Below are positions 24,055 to 35,635 of a stretch of 64,000 nucleotides of DNA, piece after piece; positions within the stretch are counted from its first letter, which is position 1, and the number at the start of each line of letters is the position of its first letter. Both the position numbers and the translations under genes were made by a program. The DNA is from Ophioderma brevispina (taxonomy: Eukaryota; Echinodermata; Ophiuroidea; Amphilepidida; Ophiodermatidae). Below the pieces are notes generated by a model. It had not been told where the DNA came from, did no database searches, and worked only from the letters and a program-made list of their open reading frames with translations. Location of the stretch: the NCBI GenBank assembly GCA_023653785.1, contig JAMKCH010007174.1, positions 1 through 64,000 on the forward strand, in the 5' to 3' direction.

Positions 24055-24500
24055 AACTCACATGGGTCCTTAAATGTCAATAGGTGGTACACCCCAATCC
24101 TTAGCCCGTGTTCGTTTGAGCATATTTAGTGACAATTTATAGATTGTAATAAAAGGTTAAGGGTTAATGTAGGGGGTCATTAAAGGTCAATCTGTGTCAC
24201 TCTTATACTCGTGAGACGTGGGTTGTTTGAAGCATGATGAACATACCTCATTTTTAAGGAAATTGCATCTGACATAAAATAGGGTCAAAGCTATATCGGT
24301 CTTGTTAGAAGGTCAATCTGTGTCCAACCTGAATAGGTTTTGGGCTGGTTTATTTTTTTTATTTTAGCAATTGTGATGTCATAGCACCTTTCAAACCAGA
24401 AAAATGACGATTTAATCTTTTAAACCACATTAGTTTCAAAGGTCACATAGGGGTCTTTCGATATCAACCTGTGTACGCACCCTGGTGAATCTTGGGCCAG
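24055..24500. repeat. Diverged tandem array with GGTCAATCTGTGTC units
   Basis: Three to four units of about 110-160 bp share GGGTC(A/C)TTAAA.GTCAA, GGTCAATCTGTGTC(A/C)C and (T)GGGC(T/C)(G)G. AGGTCA half-sites are frequent, as in the arrays at 9.4 and 14 kb. Confidence 0.4.
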
Positions 24501-24509
24501 TTATTCTTT

Positions 24510-25690
24510 CACATTAAGTATCGATAAATATAATCGATTAATAAAGAGTGAGCAAGAGTTTGACAGATTATCTATAGCAATCAAGATTTCAAGGATAATA
24601 AGAAAGTAAAACAAACCATAAATTTCAAAGATATGACCTTGGCCTTTGCTTTGCCGGTCATATTCTGCATCTCATACAAATGTTGTGTTAGCCATGGGGG
24701 TCCTTTGGTGCAAGAGTTTCATTTTCCCTCCAACTAAAACTTAACTGCCTCAAAAAATCTTGAAAAGGCCAAGATCTTCCCGGGCTTGATCCTGATCAAA
24801 AAAAAATCTTAGAAAAAAATACCATTGTAAGCACAAACCACAGAATGGGCCAACTTTTTTTTTTTACCAAAATGACCCTTATGAATGGTTAAGGGTTTCA
24901 AGTCCAGCTGCACACCCTCAACCAAACCAAATTTGAGTAGCCCCCCTCCCATGGAGAACAGTCAAATTTGCTTCAATTGTTGTGTAGTCAGAGTTTACCA
25001 ACTCTTGACTTCTGTATAGCATCTATTTGTAAAGAATATTAAAGCAGTGGTCTAAGATTTCTGACAAAAGATATTTTCTGTATTTACTACGAAACAAAAG
25101 ATTATTCCTTAAACAAAGTATCAAAATTCCAGAAAGTTCATAAAATTGACAAGGACTTCAAAGCTGACTTTTTATACATATACCCATGATAATTAATCTT
25201 GGATTGGAGATTACCCAATTTGTAGTAGGATTGTTTTAAAAGCTCCTGTAATGAATATTTAGACTCGGAAAGGCAATTACTTTGACAATTTTGTTGAAAA
25301 AACCAGGCAAACATCAATTTTAATTTTGTGGAGAAAAAAAATATAGGGGAAATATAGGGATTTGGAAGTTTATAGGGAATTATAGGAGCGGGTTCAAAAA
25401 ATATAGGAATATAGGAATTATAGGGCCGATTGTAGACTTGTTAAAATATTGTGATTATTGGATTTATGTTAGTCTGGGGTCAATTCTGTGCATTTGATGC
25501 CGTTCTCTTTTGTTTCATTCTTTCTTCCCTTTTCGGGCCTTCTTTTCGCTTTCTTTTCTCTCTTCCCTTTTTCGTTCTTCTCTTTTTTGAGGATCGCACA
25601 CCCGCACACACCCCCCCCCATGGCGAAGGGCCTGGGTGTTGAAAGAAAAACGGTCCAGACGATTGCAAACAAGCACGGTGTGCCCATAAC
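24510..25690. other. Intergenic stretch with ATAGGGAAT-type simple sequence
   Basis: Around 25340-25430 short variants of ATATAGGGAAT/ATAGGAAT recur. At 25500-25660 lies a pyrimidine-rich stretch whose open frames on both strands reflect low complexity, not coding. Confidence 0.45.
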
Positions 25691-25704
25691 AAGGATTTTT
25701 GTGT

Positions 25705-26115
25705 TTATGGTGTGGGGGGGAGGGGGGGGTAAAAAAGTGACTTTGTCACCAAAAATGGACCTTAAAGTGGCGTGTGCCAAGGAAGCATTTTTGGCCCCCA
25801 ATCCCCCTCTCAACAAGAAAAATTACACATTATGCAAAAACATCAGCGATTTTGGGCTCAAAATCACCAAATTGTGGCAAACAAATCAGCGATTTGGGGC
25901 CAAAGGTTGGTTTAAAATCTCAAAATTTTGAATATTTGCCCCTATGTTTGGCCCACCTCAAAAGAGGTCTGGTGCTGCACCACTGCTGTTAAGGGGGTTT
26001 AGAGTATGTGGAAAAAAGTGGACTCTTTTGCCTTTTTTCAAAAGAAGCATATAAAGAAACCTTATAAATTGATCTATAATATGGTTTCCCTTCCTTTCAA
26101 AATCTTTTTTTTTTT
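25705..26115. repeat. GC-bounded dispersed repeat (AAAGTGGACTCTTTTGCC motif)
   Basis: A G-rich edge (TGTGGGGGGAGGGG) leads into AAAAAAGTGACTTTG..CACC and, near 26015, AAAAAAGTGGACTCTTTTGCC, related to the 13.2, 19.6 and 58.5 kb segments. No ORF of interest; the 147-codon frame across 25488-25931 spans simple sequence and repeat. Confidence 0.4.
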
Positions 26116-26119
26116 GTGG

Positions 26120-28050
26120 CCATTTTAGTCCTTGTTAGGTACCCACCCATCCCTAGTATGGGCTGCCAACACGTCAACACATTTGCTGGTGAAAGGACAA
26201 TTGCTGGAGAAATTCTGTTAATGGGGTGTCGTACCCAAACCCAACCCTATGAATGCTATGATAAATGAAAACTAGTGCCCTTAAGATTGGACACTTTCTG
26301 GTAAATTTGGGGGTATTAGTAAAAAGGGCCAATGCCTTATGAATTAAATGGCTCCAAAGCCCGTGAATCAGGGATAACTGATTCACACGATGCACACTAG
26401 GAATTTTTTATAAACGTGTTTTATTTATTATATTCACTTTATAATTTTTATTTGAACAATCATTTATTATACCCAACTAGCGAATTGTTTTGCAATGTCT
26501 CAAGAAATATACACCTAGTTAAGTTCGGCTTTCAGAGATACCGAGAAAAACTTGTTGAAATCCCCCCCCCCGAAAACTTTGTTCAAAATTTTGTGGGACA
26601 ATTTAAAGTTCTGTAACGTTTATACCCCTCCTAAGTTCAATTTGAAGGTCACGGCTGGTGGTCCAAGGGATGAGTACTGCCGGCCATGCCGATGCCACGA
26701 ATTTTTCGAAATAGCAATACTTCGTATTATATTATAGTACGCGACGCTGTGTCAATGCTTGGAATACTCATATTTGCTTAAATGCTTAGGCCGGGCCTAA
26801 AGAATTCGCACAAAAAAATCCAAAATGAAAATAATTGAATAACCTAAATTTACGAGAAAAGAGGGTAGATCACGTTATTATAGCTTATTTCTTCCGGCCG
26901 AGCGAATGACCATAATTTTACATGCATAACAACCGGTACCGTTAGTGTAATTTAAACCAGGGTATAAAACACGTATGCGGCCGGTGAATAATAAATCACA
27001 TGCACAAACCACAATGTCGACAGGTACTGCGCAGACTTAGCCCATTGTATGGAGTTGTTTCATGCCACGGTACGTAAGCGGAAGTGTAGACTGCTCCACA
27101 GTCTCGATCTCGCTTTCCTGATGTCGAGTATCCAGATGGCCATTTGTATATGCCTATCCCATATAGCTGCAAAGTACAAAAATTCGAAAGGTTTATTTCC
27201 AATAGTTCCGTGCTTTCTTGTTTGCGCCAAATAGTTCGCGTGGTTCATTACTGTTTTCGAAACTAATAGGGCCTAATGATACTAATAAAAAACGGACTAC
27301 AAATACAATATTTGGAACCAATAGGACTATGCCTATATGATGAATGAAGGGAATGAGTTGGTAACGGAAATATATAGCGAAGACAAATAGTGGGAGATAG
27401 AAGCAAATGGGCCGGGCGGAGGCCTGAATTATTTAGGTGAATTTACTAAATTTTCCAAAAGAGACTGGTTGAAATTTTTGGTAATTTTAACAAACAATGG
27501 TAGAAAAGAGCTAAAAAGGGAAGGGTCTTGAGAGTAAACAATGCTTAAAATTGGGGGGGGGGGGGGATCTTCACTAGCCGGGGGACATACGAGTTACCTC
27601 CAAACGGGGGGGGGGGGGAATCATATGAATGGATATGGTTTTAAGAATGGCGCTTCGAAACCCTGGGGCATTCGGTGGACAGAGGACTTAAAAAAATAGG
27701 GGTATTGGGTGAGAGACAGGCCAAAATGCCCAAAAATAAAGTAAAGTATTGTGTGTCCAATTAATTTGAGTAATCGAAACAGTGACTGAGGGAGACGAAG
27801 GATTGGTTGTGATAGTTTTAGGATGTTTTCATTTCTTGAACGGGAGTTCCTTCTTAGAGGTTTCATGAGTTGGTTCTTGCGTCTACGGAGTTTTATTTCT
27901 GTACTTCTTGGTTGGTGGTAATTGGTCTTGGTGTCAGATTGACAAGATTGGTGGTGTATAGTGTGGATCAGAAAACTGGTGGCAGATGCTGTGCAGATGT
28001 CGTGTCAGGAATTGGACATAGGGTGTTTTGGGTTGTATATAAGGGGTTGG
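26120..28050. other. Intergenic stretch, no gene supported
   Basis: G runs at about 27550-27566 and 27605-27619. Short frames without family resemblance. Confidence 0.45.
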
Positions 28051-28054
28051 TGTC

Positions 28055-28465
28055 AGCATTGGTGCCATGTGGTGGGTGTTAAAATGGGTGTTTGGTGTTG
28101 AGTGTCAAATGAAGGGTATAAGGGGTCAGTTGATGGATGTGAAGTGTCGGATATTGGGTTGTCAGGGTCAATTGGGTGTCAAATGCCAGGTGCAGGTGTC
28201 GGTTGTCAAATGTTGGGTGTCAGATGTGGGGTTTTGTCAGGTGGCTGGTGCCAGCTTTTGAATGTCAGAGTTTGTGTCAGAGTCCTCGTGATGTGGGCAG
28301 TAGGCTGCTGGGCGTCAAGTGTCGGGTTGTAAGATGTTGGGCATCGGGGGTCAAGTTGGGATGTCAGATGTTGGGTGGTCAGGGTTATCAAGTTTGGGTG
28401 TCAGATAATGGGTGTCAGTGTGTCAAGTTCGGGTGTCAAGTGTTAGTGTAAGATTTGGGTTTGAA
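28055..28465. repeat. GGGTGTCAGATGTT minisatellite
   Basis: Variants of (T)GGGTGTCA(G/A)ATG(TT) repeat at irregular 12-25-base spacing across about 400 bases, for example GGGTGTCAAATG, TTGGGTGTCAGATG and TCGGGTGTCAAGTG. The open frames here are low-complexity by-products. The array lies directly beyond the 3' side of the minus-strand LINE and could be an expansion of its tail. Confidence 0.75.
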
Positions 28466-29525
28466 GTATGGTGCGGGTTTTTTTTGGGTCACATTCTTGA
28501 AACCGTTGAGGGTTGTCTTCTTGTGTAGGAGGCAGCAGCTAAATATGTTGTATGCGTTGGAGCCAAACTCACTGTTGATTGGTTGGGGTTTGAGAAATAT
28601 GTGTCCACTGGGTGGACGAAGTTAGGGCACTCATTGAGAATGTGATCCGCAGTCTGTGATGGAGACTACATTGGCCGGCTGGCGGATGGCTGCAGCCCCC
28701 CATCGGTGCATATGGCTATTGAAAGAGACCGGACTCCCTGTGCGAATCCGGTTTATTTAAGGTGACCCATTCTTGCGTGGGAGATTGCTGCCAGGTGGTA
28801 GTTCTTTTAAGGTGTCATAGAGAGTGATCTGGTCTTGGGGTATCTAGCCCAGGCAAGATTCCAGGTGTAAGATGTTGAAAGGGAACTGGAGAGTTAGCAG
28901 CGTGTGTCGGCAGAAAGGTCGGAGAGAGCACAGTCTCTGTCCGAGTTGGTGTGAATCTTTGACATTGTTATGCAGCAGGGTGCTTGTTGTCCAGCAGGGC
29001 GCTTATTCACAGTTATGTGTGTGGTGTTCTCTCCGAAGTAATGCAGGTTTGCAATGCCTGAAAGCAATGGGAGGAATTCAGATGGAGTAGGGACGGGCAG
29101 CCAGTGATGGTCTCAAGGTCTCGTTAAGTAATGTGTCCAGCTTCCTTGTGTGAGAAGCTGTGCACCATGCTTGGGGGAATATTCAGCGAGTCAAGGCAGG
29201 GTCGTTGGGCATGGCACCCTATGAAGTTCCCGCAAGTCGGCAAAGGAGGGTTATTCCTCGAAGATACCTTGGCGCATACGGACCTCGAGGGCTGCCGTAA
29301 GTAAGCTGCCGGTCAAGTTCCACACCCAGTCAGGTTGGTGTTGTAGGATTGTTATTGAATGAGGCCCCATTGAGGTTGATTGAAGCTGGCGATGAGCATA
29401 TTTGGTGTTAAGATGGAATGCAGTGGCGGTGGTCTTGGCTTCACTCAGTTCAGTCTCCAAGGTCTTAGATTAGCTGCAAGTAGGCAATGTATGTAGTAAA
29501 GTGTGCTTTATACTTCTGTCCAGTG

Positions 29526-30787
29526 CTATTCCGCGTGGAGGAGGGCAAGATCGTCGGGGTAGCCATATGGTCTAGATGTTTGAGGTAAATCGTATATACA
29601 AGTGAACAGAAATAGGAGCCAGTACAGATCATTGTGGTACTCCGTTCCTCAGACTAATCTGCCCATCACTGGTCTTGAGAATAAAGCTACAGCTTGCAAG
29701 CAGGTTAAATATGAAGGACAAGGTGAAGATCCGGTGATGGTCCTGAGAAGCTGAAGGGTCAGGCCCTGGTGTCACACGGTGTTGTATGCTGCAGTAAGGT
29801 TCACCAGGATGACGCCTGCCTTACGGCGCTTTTCAAGGCTTTCCTCAATATCATTGTGAGTTTTACAATATTTCTGATGAACAAGCCCGGCGAAATCGGC
29901 TTGTTAGTCAGGAGATGGGGTCGACGACGGTCCCGCGGGCCAGGATCATCCTTCCTCTCAGGAGTGGAAGGGAGACCCACCAGTAGTGATTTGTGGCGGG
30001 TAGTCTAGGGTTGTCGACAGGCTTGTTGGTTTGGGGAGTGTGACGATGATAGTAGCTCTCCTCAAGATCTTGGGTACGGACTTGGTGGTAAGGCAACAGT
30101 GTAGAAACTTCCTGGGACGCCAAGTCTAGACGTGGGCCGCATTGCATATCCGGAACTCTGCTGGTATGTATCAAGGCCCTTGGGCCTTTCCACTCTTTAG
30201 TGGCTGATAGCAGAGGTAAGATCATCTAGTGAGAAGGGATTGTGAAAGTGACCAGTCCATGCGGGGGCTCGACAAGAGTTTGGTGATCTATTTTTTGACA
30301 GAGCCAGTGTGTCACAATGTTCTTGAAACGTACCATTTGCGGGAGTTGGCTCAGCAAGTGAGTTGGCAGTCACTGGACATTCGATGGTTTGGAAATTATG
30401 CCGGTTGAGGCGGGTTATAGTCTTCCCAGGCCTTCCTGATGGCGTGGGTGAAGTCGAATTCCTGGGACCGTCTCTCCAGCGCTCACAGCGTTCCTGATCC
30501 AAAGTAGTTGTCAGATCTGAAACTGGATGAAGCTTCTCCCCGGATTCTAATTCAGGAAAGCATTGTTAAGAGGTGTTCCACCAACATTCCTCATCCCAAG
30601 ATAGGATATAACTGCGACGGCACGGCAGTGGGATGGTTCTCTTTGCTATATATAAAGAGTTGACACAGGGTTGGTGAGAAGAATTGTCAAGGTTGGAGGA
30701 GGTTGGTGTCGGGAGGTGTGGGGCACTTGAATCCACCAGGTTCTTGAAAATGGTCCAGTCTGCCTTGTGGAAGTTCCACCTTTTCAT
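29526..30787 (-). pseudogene. LINE reverse transcriptase domain, frameshifted
   Basis: Successive minus-strand pieces match RT blocks. RWNFHKADWTIF lies at about 30750-30787. ARNS-type helices follow, then PFSLDDLTSAISH near 30200-30240. A KPNKP-like TNKPVDNPR stretch lies near 30000-30030. GVILVNLTAAYNTV near 29770-29815 corresponds to the palm A block, where a TGA replaces the tryptophan codon after it. GVPQ-stop-SVLAP near 29605-29642 has a stop at the conserved glycine. YGYPDDLALLH at about 29535-29570 holds the catalytic aspartates, with P in place of the usual A in YADD. The domain order is intact but the reading frame is broken several times. Confidence 0.85.
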
Positions 30788-31011
30788 GGCTTTGTTGGTA
30801 ACAGGCTAGCAAGGGCTCTCCTGAGCGATTCAGTGATGGTCTGTGTGGGACTTCGGAAAAGCGGTCAAGAAAGTACGGGTGAATGGTAGGATGGGAGAAT
30901 GGAGATGTTGCAAAAGCAATGGCCAGGGTTTGTAGACGTATTACACCTTCCAGAGTTAAAGTGTTGGGTGCTTGGGCGGTAGAAGTCGGTACCCTGGAAT
31001 TTGAGCCAGTC

Positions 31012-31227
31012 CTATCGGGTGCTCCCATCAGGGTTGGTTTCATGTACCCAAGTAATGCTATGGCTATTAAAGTCCCCAGCGCAATGCAGGGTGCACCATA
31101 AGTTGGGAGAGGAGTCCGCATGGAGCCGCTGGTTAGGTGGCTTGTAGGCAGTGGTGACATTGAAAACCTGCCAATGTGGGTCATTCCATCCAGGGTGGCG
31201 TCTGCAGGAGAGGTTGCATGGTTCCAT
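31012..31227 (-). pseudogene. LINE endonuclease domain fragment (GDFNSH)
   Basis: This 71-codon frame contains VFNVTTAYKPPNQ, then CAGDFNSHSITWVHETNPDG. GDFNSH (codons at 31060-31077) is the magnesium- and catalysis-associated motif of apurinic-endonuclease-like domains in LINEs, and ETNPDG normally follows it. YKPPN upstream is the usual preceding block. Frameshifts isolate it from the rest of the ORF. In an active element this domain would nick target DNA to prime reverse transcription. Confidence 0.85.
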
Positions 31228-31604
31228 GGGGCTGCGTCTAGCAAAGGTGGCAAATCCTGTGGTAAGCGTCTACGGAGGTGCACAGCCCTAAGGTGTAGCC
31301 CGATGTCGAATGGAACTGTCAGTAGCGTGGGTCTCTTAGAGGAGAATTGCAAGTGGACTGTATGCGTTGAATGTGCTGAGTGGTGTTCGATGATGTTTAT
31401 CTTTGAGACTCTATTGAGTGGCGCGGATACCTCACCCATGCCCCACATGTAGTTGGGGCACGGAGATGAAATCTGACTGACATCTGGTGATGCCTGCCCT
31501 AATAAGGTTGTATAGTGTGCCACGAGGGCAATCAGATAGCTGTCATTGGCCGGTTGGCTTTTAGTGATAAATTCAGTGAGATAAAAAAAATACACCTTTT
31601 TAAC

Positions 31605-33985
31605 AGTAATTAAAAAGACAGGAAATACTCAAAAAGCACAACGACGCACTAGCGTGCCTCAGTTGATTAGTCTGGGTATTGGTCCGCGTCGGGCCAAGCG
31701 CGCGCGCCACCCGCTGGCACGGGGTGCTGGCGGGAGAAATAGTGAGTTCGACAAAGCAAGAATTGTGCAAAAATTTAGATGTTCGACCGATATGAGGATA
31801 CACGTGTTGTTTACTAATAAACGCACCTGTGCTCTACATTCACACACACGCACCCCCCCTACGATTTCTGGATAAACAATTCAGCACAAAGTAGTATATG
31901 TATATCCTACACCCACCGCATATTTAAGCCCACGCGACTGTCGTAATCTTTCGTATTATAATCGCTGTTGTCCTCAATGCTTTCTGACAAATACAAGGTG
32001 CTGTTCGTGGATTTCGTATATAAAAAACATCTGGACCCCCAGTAATCGTTAGTAAACTACGTAAGGTGATTTTTGCGGGGAGTTTTGACATTCCATTTGA
32101 CTTGTAATTAAACGCCCCCTCTTTTTGGAAAATGGCACCGCCCCCGGGGCGTTGATTAGGGAACATACGGTAAGTCATTTATATTTCGCCCCTCCTATGA
32201 TTTTACCCTGGGTGCCGGGACTTTGGTGTCTGATGTCTTGTGTCCGGTGTCTTGTGTGGTTCCTGGTTTGAGCATATTACATTTTTGAACTGAATGTATT
32301 TAGTAATAACGGACAAAAGCTTCTGAGACATATAATTATAAAATTGGAGAATATTTTCTCGCAAAATACTCCACCAATTGGTCTCACTATGAGTTTTTAA
32401 AAAAAAGTGTGTTTCTTCGATGCGGACTCTTACCATTTTAAAATCTCATAGCTCGTCCAATTACTTGGAGTATTATGCTCAAATCCATCCAACTCTATAT
32501 CATTCTCGGGTCAGGGAAACCACGGCCCCAAGGGATCATATGTGGTGTAAACAGGTTCCAATGACCCTAGTGAACTTTGACCCTATTTTGTGACATCTAT
32601 TAAACACAACATTTCTCACATACGTGGCACTAATTAACTTCATACTTGGTTAGAAGAAAGAACACGGTTCCAAGGCTCATATGGGTGTCAGGCGACACAG
32701 CTTCCTGGGAATGATGTATTTTATATATTTACACCCCTGTCAGACTCAGGGGAGCCTGGGGGAATGAATTCGGCTTGGCCTCCTACCCTATACCAAGTTT
32801 GGTGGCTGCTCTAGTTATCTAGGAAAAAAGATATGGTCAAATGTTGTCCTTTTTTGACAGGTGTGGATACACAGAGATCGATCCATTCCATTCAACCCAC
32901 CCACCACCTCCCTTCCATCCTTCTCCTACTTCCACCCACCCACCAAACCGCCCACTGCCATTTTGCGGCATAAATCTGTCCAAAATGGTAAAGAAGCCGA
33001 AAAATATACTGGTTGCACCATCTATAATATTTGTTGCATAATTGGAACGCAAAACGTGATTGGGGGTGCAGGGGCTATGGGAGGGTCACAAGTCATAGCT
33101 CTGTAATTCTTATATGAAAGTGCAAACAAAGAAATCTATTTACATTTACTTATCTAGTGAGACAAAGCGAACAAGGTTACAACCTGTTCGCTAAAATCGG
33201 ACCATTATATGAATTACCCCCGGAGCCCTTGAAGGGTTATGTGCCTATTGTACTAAAACTAATGTACCAACCCCGATGAAAGTCCAATTATCTAGAATCA
33301 CTACTGCATTCCCATTTTGTCACTTTAAGACATGTACCTGAAGCCACTACGACCTTTAGAAACCGGGATTAGCTTATGCAGAGAAGAGCGGTGATGCAGT
33401 GAGCGCACCCATGCCCAGCTGGGTTCCTGACTGTGGACGAGATCGATCGATACGATCTGGTGAACTTTGATAGACATTCTATATATCTGTACAACCTTTT
33501 TTTTAAAAAGGTTTTTTTAACCATGTCTATGATTGGCTAAATACATCAAAAACCCAAGTATATAACCAAAGAAATGTGGTAGGCCTCAGGGGGTTATCAT
33601 TTAAAATGTGTTCCATTGAAATTTGGCTTAATTATTGACATACTAAGTACAAAATCAAGCCAATTCACAGTGCGCAAGTTTGGCAGTTGGAAATATTAAA
33701 GCTTTTTAAAATGTTTACTCATTTGGCGGCTCTCAAAACTGCAGCTTCTAATGTTTGTAAACTGCTAACCGTTAGTGCCTGGTATCTTGAAATAGGTCGG
33801 CTGACTGTACACACGGGGAATTGTTCTGTTAGAGTTTTAATACTAGGGGCCATAACGATTCGCAGGAAATGGATAGCAGGGCAACCAAAAGAAAGTGACG
33901 TAGGATGTTAACTGGTCTATACTGCAACAAAATGGGGAACATCTGGGGAAAATTCAGCAAAGGGAACCCAAGCAGCACTTAAACC
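31605..33985. other. Intergenic stretch, no gene supported
   Basis: Short frames only. Near 32220-32262 a small GGTGTCT(GAT)GTCTTGTGTC tandem run resembles the 28-kb minisatellite motif. At 32870-32960 lies CACCCACC-type simple sequence. Confidence 0.45.
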
Positions 33986-33993
33986 CAATTTAA

Positions 33994-34667
33994 AGCAGCA
34001 CTGGCCATTTTCAAAATTTTAGTTCAATTTGCTCTCAAATGATAATAGACTATCCCGTTGGAAGAATAAAGATAGATACCCATTTTACACATAAAAACAT
34101 ACTAAAAAACAGATTGGGACATTAATACGCGATTAAAAATATCCAGGAAATTTGTAGGCTAACTTTAAGAGACACGGGCACATTTGAAAAATAGTGCGCC
34201 CTCAAGATTTTTACAATCGATATTGTGGCAGGTTGAAGGCTTTATATACAAAAGCCCTTCAACCGAATGATTAAGACAAATCAGCTTCCTTATGGGTATA
34301 CGGAATTCAGCAGACGACGAGAAAGAAAATGGATTTAACACAAGAACCACGCCGCCGGTAGCATGTTTCCCACGCGTATGCACCACTGTTTGATCGGTCT
34401 ATAACCTTTGTGGATTAATTCAGTGAGTACAGTCAAGAAAATATTTCATGTAAGATACACATTTGTTGAGTGAAGTATGGAACAACTAAAAAAGTGGCTA
34501 CAGATACATGGATTTTCTTTATCCTCTATCAATGTCCCTATCGGTTTTGGGGTATGTTATTTTTAGGTGTAAAAGGTAAAAAATTATCTCTGTTTCAAGG
34601 CCTAGAATATCATTTGAGAGCAAATTGAAGGAAGAAATTCATATTTTGTGGAAAATGTGCAGGCACT
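33994..34667. mobile_element. TTAA-flanked MITE, subfamily F, split by a nested element
   Basis: TTAA lies at 33990-33993 and 34668-34671. The left half (AGCAGCACTGGCCATTTTC, CAATTTGCTCTCAAATGATA, TTTTACACATAAAAA) and right half (its complement, with TTTTTAGGTGTAAAA, TATCATTTGAGAGCAAATTG, GTGCAGGCACT) form long inverted arms. Removing the nested element 34169-34486 with one TTAA leaves about 350 bp, the family size. Confidence 0.8.
34169..34486 (+). mobile_element. TTAA-flanked MITE, subfamily C', nested inside F
   Basis: TTAA lies at 34165-34168; TAAA at 34487-34490 is a one-base-changed TTAA. The whole element is colinear with the reverse complement of 34672-35004 (GTGCGCCCTCAAGATTTTT, TGATTAAGAC.AATCAG, CCTTATGGGTA, TTTAACACAAGAA, CATTTGTTGA.TGAAGT). 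Confidence 0.85.
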
Positions 34668-34671
34668 TTAA

Positions 34672-35004
34672 GTTTTTCATAACTTCAATCAACAAATTTG
34701 TAATTACCTGAAGCATATAGACTATATATTAGAACTGTATATTAAAACTACAATGGTCACAGACCTGTCAAAAACAAGGTGCATGCCGTGGGAAACGAGC
34801 ATGTGACGTGCATTTTCTTGTGTTAAACGCCATTACCGTCATCTGCCAGCGACATTAACTATAAAATTGTTCTGTTTACCCATAAGGACGCTGATTTGGT
34901 CTTAATCATTTCAGGTGAGAGCTAATGTATATAAAAGCTTTACAACCATGCAAAAATATCGATTTTGAACAATCTTGAGGGCACACTATTTTTCAAATGT
35001 GTCT
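34672..35004 (-). mobile_element. TTAA-flanked MITE, subfamily C', reverse orientation
   Basis: TTAA lies at 34668-34671 (shared with F) and 35005-35008 (shared with the next element). Its complement matches 34169-34486 along the entire length, including GACACATTTGAAAAATAGTG at one end. Confidence 0.85.
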
Positions 35005-35008
35005 TTAA

Positions 35009-35330
35009 AGTGGCAGATTTTTTTGATACAGATTTCTCATAAAATTGCACTTGATCGGTTGTAGAACACCTACTGAGACCGTTTCGAAGGTGTATTGGAC
35101 AAACAAGTAAAAAAGAAACTGCAAACTTTGTTTTGAACTTGCCCTATCGTAATCGTCCCCATAGAAAACTGTGCTCAACAGAAAATACTAAATAATCACC
35201 TTATTACATAAAGACAGTGTGTTCGACTTGTTCACTTCAGGTGTGATCTAATACATTGGTAAGCATTCCAAATATGCAAAAACCTGGGTTTGAACAAAAT
35301 TGAGGGTGCTTCTTTCTGGAAATGTCGTCT
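35009..35330. mobile_element. TTAA-flanked MITE, subfamily C''
   Basis: It lies between TTAA at 35005-35008 and TTAA at 35331-35334. Interior landmarks (GGACAAACAAGTA, TCGTCCCCATAGAAAAC, TTACATAAAGAC, AATATGCAAAAAC, TTGAGGGTGCTTCTTTCTGG) are the reverse complement of those in 46324-46674. Confidence 0.85.
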
Positions 35331-35344
35331 TTAACAATCACCAA

Positions 35345-35635
35345 CCTGTGGGAGAGCATGGCCTAGCAGTTAGAGTGCTTGCCTGTGGCACAAATTTACC
35401 AAAAATTCCTGTGTTTGAATCCCGGTGGGGACACTTGCTGGGATTTATTTGGGTACTGTCAATTCTGGATTTGATTTGTATACCAGCTATTGATTAAATA
35501 CAGAATACTGCTCTCCTCCATGGTTCACTTGGAATTGGGCAAATGGATCATGAAAGCATCCCGTCCTTCGGAGGGGACGTTAAGCCATCGGTCCTGTGTA
35601 CAGAGAGACACAATTGTACATGCACATCGCAATCA
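35345..35635 (+). mobile_element. tRNA-derived SINE with conserved central/3' domain
   Basis: The head looks like a tRNA: an A-box-like TGGCCTAGCAGTTAGAGTGC at about 35359-35378 and a B-box-like GTGTTTGAATCCC at about 35411-35423. About 140 bases downstream, CCTTCGGAGGGGACGTTAAG (about 35566-35585) followed by CCATCGGTCCTGTGTACAGA matches the core shared by many metazoan SINEs, which I believe is the Nin-DC domain. Pol III would transcribe it and a LINE in trans would retropose it. The poly-A or LINE-like tail was not identified. It lies 10 bases downstream of the TTAA element chain. Confidence 0.75.

Larger units (their letters stand above)
28490..31600 (-). mobile_element. Jockey/CR1-like LINE, decayed, minus strand
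   Basis: Translated minus-strand fragments in three frames follow the domain order of a non-LTR retrotransposon ORF2. From high to low coordinates these are an AP-type endonuclease, the linker KRWNFHKADW, RT fingers/palm with the catalytic YPDD, and a C-terminal QTADHILNECPNFVHP block like the terminal domain of Jockey/CR1-type proteins. Many frameshifts and stops make it non-functional. The longest single frame (302 codons, 30687-31595) is mostly the wrong frame of this ORF: the endonuclease GDFNSH motif lies in another frame at 31060-31077. The 5' end is probably near or beyond 31600 and no target duplication was found. The exact clade is uncertain. Confidence 0.85.

Noticed and set aside
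25480..25931. Overlapping 147- and 115-codon frames on both strands
   Set aside because: Produced by a pyrimidine-rich low-complexity tract and homopolymer G/C runs.
28067..28451. Plus-strand Cys/Val/Gly-rich frames
   Set aside because: Translation of the GGGTGTCA minisatellite in several frames.
30687..31595. 302-codon minus-strand open frame as a protein
   Set aside because: The real LINE motifs (GDFNSH, YKPPN) lie in a different frame over the same bases; this frame is a shadow that stays open by chance, joining RT linker only at its end.
34169..35004. Single 836-bp element with ~230-bp inverted repeats
   Set aside because: The arms are each complete ~320-333-bp elements with TTAA-type ends in opposite orientation, and element F's right half lies between them, so two separate insertions fit better.
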